Shown piece after piece: positions 1 to 5,394 of a DNA stretch of 5,394 bases. The stretch is from Pseudomonas sp. (GTDB lineage Bacteria; Pseudomonadota; Gammaproteobacteria; Pseudomonadales; Pseudomonadaceae): contig DQGF01000004.1 of NCBI GenBank assembly GCA_003525045.1, positions 426-5,819 of the forward strand. The letters run 5' to 3'. The notes beneath the pieces are model-generated. The model saw only the letters and a list, made by a program, of their open reading frames with translations. It ran no database searches and was not told the DNA's origin. Made by a program: the position numbers and the translations under genes. The first letter of the stretch is position 1. Each line of letters starts with the position of its first letter.

Positions 1-841
<841 letters not shown>

Positions 842-843
<2 letters not shown>

Positions 844-846
844 GGT
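842..846 (+). promoter_or_regulatory. Ribosome binding site for fghA
   Basis: GAGGT overlaps the frmA stop codon and lies 5 bases before the ATG at 852. It supports this start for the hydrolase and suggests translation follows directly after termination of the dehydrogenase. Confidence 0.7.
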
Positions 847-851
847 CGGTC

Positions 852-1697
852 ATGAGCCTGGAAAATATCTCCTGCCAGAAGAGCTTCGGCGGCTGGCACA
901 AACGCTACAGGCACCGCTCCGACGTGCTCGGCTGCGATATGGTGTTTGCCGTATACCTGCCACCGCAAGCGGAGCAGGGCGGCAAGCTGCCGGTGCTGTA
1001 CTGGTTATCCGGCCTGACCTGCACCGACGAGAACTTCATGCAAAAGGCCGGCGCCATGCGCATGGCCGCCGAGCTGGGGTTGATCATCGTCGCGCCGGAC
1101 ACCAGTCCTCGCGGCCCTGATGTGCCGGGTGATCCGGATGGTGCCTGGGATTTCGGTCTCGGTGCTGGTTTTTATCTGAATGCGACCCAGGAACCCTGGT
1201 CGCGGCACTATCGGATGCATGACTATGTCGTGCAGGAATTGCCCGCATTGGTCGAAGCCCATTTCCCTGCGTCGGACAAGCGTGGCATCAGCGGTCACTC
1301 CATGGGCGGCCACGGCGCGCTGGTCTGTGCCTTGCGTAATCCGGGGCGTTATCAGTCGGTGTCTGCGTTCTCGCCGATCAACAATCCGATGGATTGCCCT
1401 TGGGGGCAGAAGGCCTTCTCTCGCTATCTGGGAGAAGACCGTTCGAAATGGCGCGAATGGGATGCCTGTGCATTGATTGCCGAGGCTGAAGAGAAATTGC
1501 CACTGCTGGTCGACCAAGGCGATCGCGACGATTTCCTGGCCACCCAGCTCAAGCCTGAAGCCTTGCAGCAGGTCGCCAAACTGGCCGGTCATCCGCTGAC
1601 GTTGCGTCTGCAACCCGGCTACGACCACAGCTATTTCTTCATCGCGAGTTTCATCGACGACCACTTGCAGCATCACGGGCGCGCTCTAGGCGTCTAA
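852..1697 (+). CDS. fghA: S-formylglutathione hydrolase
   Basis: This esterase-D-type serine hydrolase splits S-formylglutathione into formate and glutathione, the second step of formaldehyde detoxification after the upstream dehydrogenase. It is 281 residues, the normal family length of about 280. It has an alpha/beta hydrolase fold. The oxyanion/active-site segment [11 protein letters not shown] (residues 52-62) contains the family-conserved Cys57. The nucleophile elbow GHSMGGHGA has Ser150. The acid is probably Asp226 in the DQGDRDDF segment, and the base is His259 in GYDHSYFF near the C-terminus. No signal peptide is seen, so it is cytoplasmic. The ATG at 852 is supported by a GAGGT five bases upstream and by a normal N-terminus ([10 protein letters not shown]). 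A terminator hairpin follows 13 bases after the stop codon. The equivalent in E. coli is FrmB or YeiG. Confidence 0.97.
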   Translation: MSLENISCQKSFGGWHKRYRHRSDVLGCDMVFAVYLPPQAEQGGKLPVLYWLSGLTCTDENFMQKAGAMRMAAELGLIIVAPDTSPRGPDVPGDPDGAWDFGLGAGFYLNATQEPWSRHYRMHDYVVQELPALVEAHFPASDKRGISGHSMGGHGALVCALRNPGRYQSVSAFSPINNPMDCPWGQKAFSRYLGEDRSKWREWDACALIAEAEEKLPLLVDQGDRDDFLATQLKPEALQQVAKLAGHPLTLRLQPGYDHSYFFIASFIDDHLQHHGRALGV

Positions 1698-1703
1698 TGC
1701 AGG

Positions 1704-1709
1704 TAGAAT
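1704..1709 (+). promoter_or_regulatory. Possible -10 element of an ispF promoter
   Basis: TAGAAT matches the sigma-70 -10 consensus at five of six positions. It lies in the 43-base gap between fghA and ispF. No convincing -35 hexamer sits 16-18 bases upstream, where the sequence is GC-rich fghA coding DNA. If used, transcription would start around 1716-1719, giving a leader of about 22-25 bases and removing most of the 5' arm of the following hairpin from the RNA. This is inference from the motif and its position only. Confidence 0.4.
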
Positions 1710-1710
1710 C

Positions 1711-1740
1711 ACGCCCTGACAAAAATCGGGGCGTTTTTTT
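1711..1740 (+). terminator. Intrinsic terminator after fghA, T-tract abutting ispF ATG
   Basis: A 9-base-pair stem pairs 1711-1719 (ACGCCCTGA) with 1726-1734 (TCGGGGCGT), with one T-G wobble at 1717/1728. The loop is six bases (CAAAAA, 1720-1725). Seven T's run from 1734 to 1740, the first of them pairing with A1711. This is the layout of a strong rho-independent terminator for the frmA-fghA transcript. The T-tract ends exactly at the ispF start codon, and the 3' arm carries the only Shine-Dalgarno-like bases (GGGGCG, 1728-1733) for ispF, so the hairpin could also limit ispF translation. Confidence 0.85.
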
Positions 1741-2214
1741 ATGCGTATTGGCCACGGCTATGATGTGCACCGTTTCGCTGATGGCGATTTCATTACTCTG
1801 GGCGGCGTGCGGATTGCACACGGCTTCGGGCTGCTCGCACACTCCGACGGTGACGTCCTGCTGCACGCCTTGAGCGATGCCTTGCTCGGCGCCGCGGCGC
1901 TGGGTGATATCGGCAAGCATTTCCCGGACACCGACCCGACCTTCAAGGGCGCCGACAGCCGTGTGCTGTTGCGTCACGTCGTCGCACTGATCCACGCCAA
2001 GGGCTGGAAAGTCGGCAACGTCGATAACACCATCGTCGCCCAGGCGCCGAAAATGGCCCCGCATATCGAATCGATGCGCGCGCTGATTGCCGCGGATCTA
2101 CAAATTGAGTTGGATCAAGTGAACGTGAAAGCTACCACCACCGAAAAGCTCGGCTTTGTCGGTCGCGAAGAAGGCATTGCCGTGCATTCCGTTGCCTTGT
2201 TGCTGCGCGCATGA
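1741..2214 (+). CDS. ispF: 2-C-methyl-D-erythritol 2,4-cyclodiphosphate synthase
   Basis: IspF converts 4-diphosphocytidyl-2-C-methyl-D-erythritol 2-phosphate to the 2,4-cyclodiphosphate with release of CMP, in the non-mevalonate (MEP) isoprenoid pathway. The active enzyme is a cytoplasmic homotrimer. The protein has 157 residues, normal for the family. The divalent-metal ligands are Asp8, His10 (GYDVHRF) and His42, the same numbering as in the E. coli enzyme. Substrate-binding segments are visible: HSDGD (34-38), DIG (56-58), FPDTD (61-65), and TTTEKLGF followed by GREEGIA (132-147). The start is fixed by the canonical N-terminus [10 protein letters not shown], although the Shine-Dalgarno signal is poor and buried in a terminator hairpin. 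In E. coli ispF directly follows ispD; here ispD is absent and formaldehyde genes precede it. The stop codon overlaps the truD start (ATGA). Confidence 0.98.
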   Translation: MRIGHGYDVHRFADGDFITLGGVRIAHGFGLLAHSDGDVLLHALSDALLGAAALGDIGKHFPDTDPTFKGADSRVLLRHVVALIHAKGWKVGNVDNTIVAQAPKMAPHIESMRALIAADLQIELDQVNVKATTTEKLGFVGREEGIAVHSVALLLRA

Positions 2215-3256
2215 ACGACCTGCAATTGCTCGGTCCGCGGGCCTACGGTGAAGCCCTCGGCACCGCCGTACTGAAAGCGACAGCGGAAGATTTTCAGGTC
2301 GATGAAGTCCTTGATATCCCCCTCAGTGGCGATGGCGAACACCTGTGGATCTGGGTGGAAAAGCGCGGGCTCAATACAGAAGAGGCAGCACGGCGGATTG
2401 CCAAGGCAGCGGGCGTGTCATTGCGCACCGTCAGTTACGCGGGCCTCAAGGATCGTCAGGCGCTGACTCGCCAGTGGTTCAGCGTGCAACTGCCGGGCAA
2501 GGCCGATCCTGATCTGTCGGCGGCGGAAAACGATACGCTGAAAATCCTCATGACCGGCCGGCACAAACGCAAGCTGCAACGCGGCGCTCACTCGGCCAAT
2601 GGCTTCACGTTGCGACTGACGCAATTCGCTGGCGACAAAACGGCGATCGAAGAGCGTCTGCAACTGATCGCCAAGCAAGGTGTTCCCAATTATTTCGGCG
2701 CTCAGCGTTTCGGGTTTGACGGCGGCAACGTGGTCGATGCCCGTGCCTGGGCGGCGCGTAAAGCGTTGCCGGAGCAGCGCAACGTGCGCTCGCGCCTGCT
2801 TTCAACAGCCCGTAGTTTTCTGTTTAACCAGGTGTTGGCGGCACGCGTTGCCGATGGCAGCTGGCAGCATGCACAGGTCGGTGATCTGCTGGCCTTCACC
2901 GACAGCCGCAGCTTCTTTCCGGCAGGTGAAGCCGAGTGCAGTGACCCGCGTCTGGCGATTCTCGACCTGCACCCGACCGGTCCGCAATGGGGCGAAGGTG
3001 ACTCGCCGGCCACGGGCGCTGTCCATGAACTGGAGCAGGTAATCGCCGCACGCGAGGCGGATCTGCGCGATTGGTTGATTAACGCCGGAATGAGCCACGA
3101 ACGCCGCATCCTGCGGCTGCCCATTGGTGGGTTGACGTGGCATTATCCCGAGCCTGACATTCTGCAACTGGAATTCGTCCTGCCGGCCGGATGCTTCGCC
3201 ACTGTATTGGTGCGCGAACTCGTCGATCTGGTGCCGGTGGGGCAGACGGACAGCCC

Positions 3257-3269
<13 letters not shown>
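2211..3269 (+). CDS. truD: tRNA pseudouridine(13) synthase
   Basis: TruD isomerises uridine 13 to pseudouridine in certain tRNAs, such as tRNA-Glu in E. coli. The protein has 352 residues (E. coli 349). The N-terminal part has the conserved EDFQVDE (26-32), whose Phe lies near the catalytic site. The catalytic aspartate is Asp81 in YAGLKDRQA, equivalent to Asp80 of E. coli. Asn130 in the HSANGFTL segment matches the conserved active-site Asn129. The family signature NYFGAQRFG is at 160-168, opening the TRUD-specific inserted domain. The C-terminal strand [14 protein letters not shown] (324-337) returns to the catalytic core. The start ATG overlaps the ispF stop by four bases, without a clear Shine-Dalgarno sequence, so translation is probably coupled to ispF. 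The last 13 bases overlap surE. No residue expected to be essential is missing. Confidence 0.97.
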
Positions 3270-4693
<1,424 letters not shown>

Positions 4694-4823
4694 CGGCGCG
4701 CTGAATTCTCTTCGATTGCCCCTGTCTTACAGCGGCATCGATCGATTAAACGGGATTCATCGTCAAGCAGCAAACGTGTGCGCCAAACCATTTTGCTTCA
4801 TTAAGGTAAAGCCAGCACGGCCC

Positions 4824-4836
4824 GTTATACTTGACA
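4824..4836 (+). promoter_or_regulatory. Candidate promoter elements for nlpD
   Basis: TATACT (4826-4831) matches the -10 consensus at five of six positions. The 11-base stretch GTTATACTTGA (4824-4834) agrees with the RpoS-type extended -10 KCTATACTTAA at nine positions. It would start transcription near 4838 and give a leader of about 55 bases. No good -35 is correctly spaced for it, which RpoS promoters tolerate. Overlapping it, TTGACA (4831-4836) is a perfect sigma-70 -35, but the -10 at 17-base spacing (GGCAAT, 4854-4859) is poor. One of these probably drives nlpD; sequence alone does not decide which. Confidence 0.45.
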
Positions 4837-4880
4837 TTTTCGTGCCGGAACACGGCAATCCACATTTTCAGCCACCACAA

Positions 4881-4886
4881 AGGGAG
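4881..4886 (+). promoter_or_regulatory. Ribosome binding site deciding the GTG start of nlpD
   Basis: AGGGAG lies six bases before the GTG at 4893, an ideal distance. The next in-frame ATG, at 4920, has no comparable purine-rich site, so this element favours the GTG start. Confidence 0.75.
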
Positions 4887-4892
4887 CGGCGG

Positions 4893-5394
4893 GTGAGTCT
4901 CACAGTCATTGCGCAGCGAATGGGTATAACGAGCTTTCAGCGCCTGGTGACTGGCCTCGTCTTGAGTACCTTGCTGGTCGGTTGTTCCAGCAACAAATCG
5001 AGCGACGTACGCATCGTCGATCGCAACAAAGCCGTCGCCCAGCGTCCGGCAGTGACCACTGGCCAGTACGTTGTTCGACCTAAAGACACCCTGTTCTCCA
5101 TCGCCTTTCGCTACGGCTGGGACTACAAGGCCTTGGCCGCGCGAAACAACATTCCGGCGCCTTACACGATCCATCCGGGTCAGACGATTCGCTTTGATGG
5201 TCGCACCGGTTCAACGCCGACAACTCTGGTCAGTTCGTCCAATTCAACGCCATCTTCATCGAGTAAAACCACGGTCTTTCGTCGTCCGGTTACAGGTGAT
5301 ACCACCAGCACGGCGGTGGTTGTACCGTCCGTCGCGAACAAGCCAGCACCTGTTCCGATGCCTGCGGCAGGCCCGGCCCCGACCGGCTGGGGAG
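4893..5394 (+). CDS. nlpD: Outer-membrane lipoprotein NlpD, LysM domain, 3'-truncated by window
   Basis: NlpD is a peptidoglycan-binding lipoprotein. Its family's C-terminal LytM-like domain is known to activate cell-separation amidases such as AmiC. The window contains 167 complete codons; the LytM part lies beyond the right edge. Residues 1-30 form a lipoprotein signal peptide with a hydrophobic core (LVTGLVLSTLLVG) ending in the lipobox LVGC; Cys31 is the lipidated residue. Ser32 at +2 predicts outer-membrane sorting. A LysM domain runs from about residue 58 to 101 (YVVRPKDTLFSIAFRYG through HPGQTIRF). A Ser/Thr-rich, then Pro/Ala-rich, linker follows. Lys64 replaces the glycine usual in the GDTL turn of LysM. 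The GTG start is chosen because of the AGGGAG six bases upstream; ATG 4920 would still leave a 21-residue signal peptide. In pseudomonads rpoS normally follows this gene. Confidence 0.93.
   Translation, partial: MSLTVIAQRMGITSFQRLVTGLVLSTLLVGCSSNKSSDVRIVDRNKAVAQRPAVTTGQYVVRPKDTLFSIAFRYGWDYKALAARNNIPAPYTIHPGQTIRFDGRTGSTPTTLVSSSNSTPSSSSKTTVFRRPVTGDTTSTAVVVPSVANKPAPVPMPAAGPAPTGWG

Noticed and set aside
1005..1676. Long antisense open frame (223 codons) opposite fghA
   Set aside because: It lies fully opposite a well-identified gene. GC-rich codon bias in Pseudomonas regularly keeps the complementary frame open, and the translation matches no family I know.
3191..3256. 22-residue N-terminal extension of SurE within truD
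   Set aside because: The added residues are arginine/glycine-rich out-of-frame truD sequence. [10 protein letters not shown] at 3257 is the canonical SurE start and gives the normal length.
4841..4856. Small inverted repeats near the nlpD promoter (CGTG/CACG and GCCG/CGGC)
   Set aside because: The two short pairings are mutually exclusive, with four base pairs each and no T-tract. They are too weak to call a terminator or operator alone.
4746..5174. Antisense open frame (142 codons) across the pcm-nlpD gap into nlpD
   Set aside because: It partly covers non-coding DNA, which makes it more tempting than the others. But most of it mirrors the nlpD coding frame, and its translation shows no recognisable domain or signal.

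Overview
The window looks like chromosomal DNA of a Pseudomonas, most likely from the P. fluorescens group. Three things suggest this: moderately high GC with strong third-position GC bias, protein sequences that read as typical pseudomonad housekeeping enzymes, and a gene order (adhC/frmA, fghA, ispF, truD, surE, pcm, nlpD) that I recall from pseudomonads, where rpoS follows nlpD. This is from memory of the families, not from an alignment.

Layout, all on the + strand. Positions 1-843 hold the last three quarters of a glutathione-dependent formaldehyde dehydrogenase (5' end cut by the window). Eight bases later comes S-formylglutathione hydrolase (852-1697). Together they form a two-step formaldehyde detoxification unit. 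A strong intrinsic terminator (1711-1740) closes it, and its T-tract touches the ispF start codon. A TAGAAT hexamer just before the hairpin may be the -10 of a separate ispF promoter. Then comes a tightly packed block: ispF (1741-2214, isoprenoid precursor synthesis), truD (2211-3269, tRNA pseudouridine 13), surE (3257-4006, nucleotidase) and pcm (4006-4683, isoaspartyl protein repair). Each of these genes overlaps the next by 4, 13 and 1 bases, which points to one polycistronic, translationally coupled message.

A possible terminator hairpin overlaps the pcm stop codon. The 209-base gap 4684-4892 is the only sizeable non-coding stretch. It holds candidate promoter elements (TATACT, TTGACA) and a clear ribosome binding site for nlpD. 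nlpD starts at a GTG (4893), encodes a lipoprotein signal and a LysM domain, and is cut by the right end before its expected LytM-like domain.

The genes serve detoxification, isoprenoid synthesis, RNA modification, nucleotide and protein repair, and cell-wall division control. The surE-pcm-nlpD part is the classic neighbourhood upstream of the stationary-phase sigma factor gene. I found no mobile element, CRISPR array, RNA gene or undescribed system. The most interesting signals are the compact terminator/start arrangement before ispF and the regulatory elements before nlpD.
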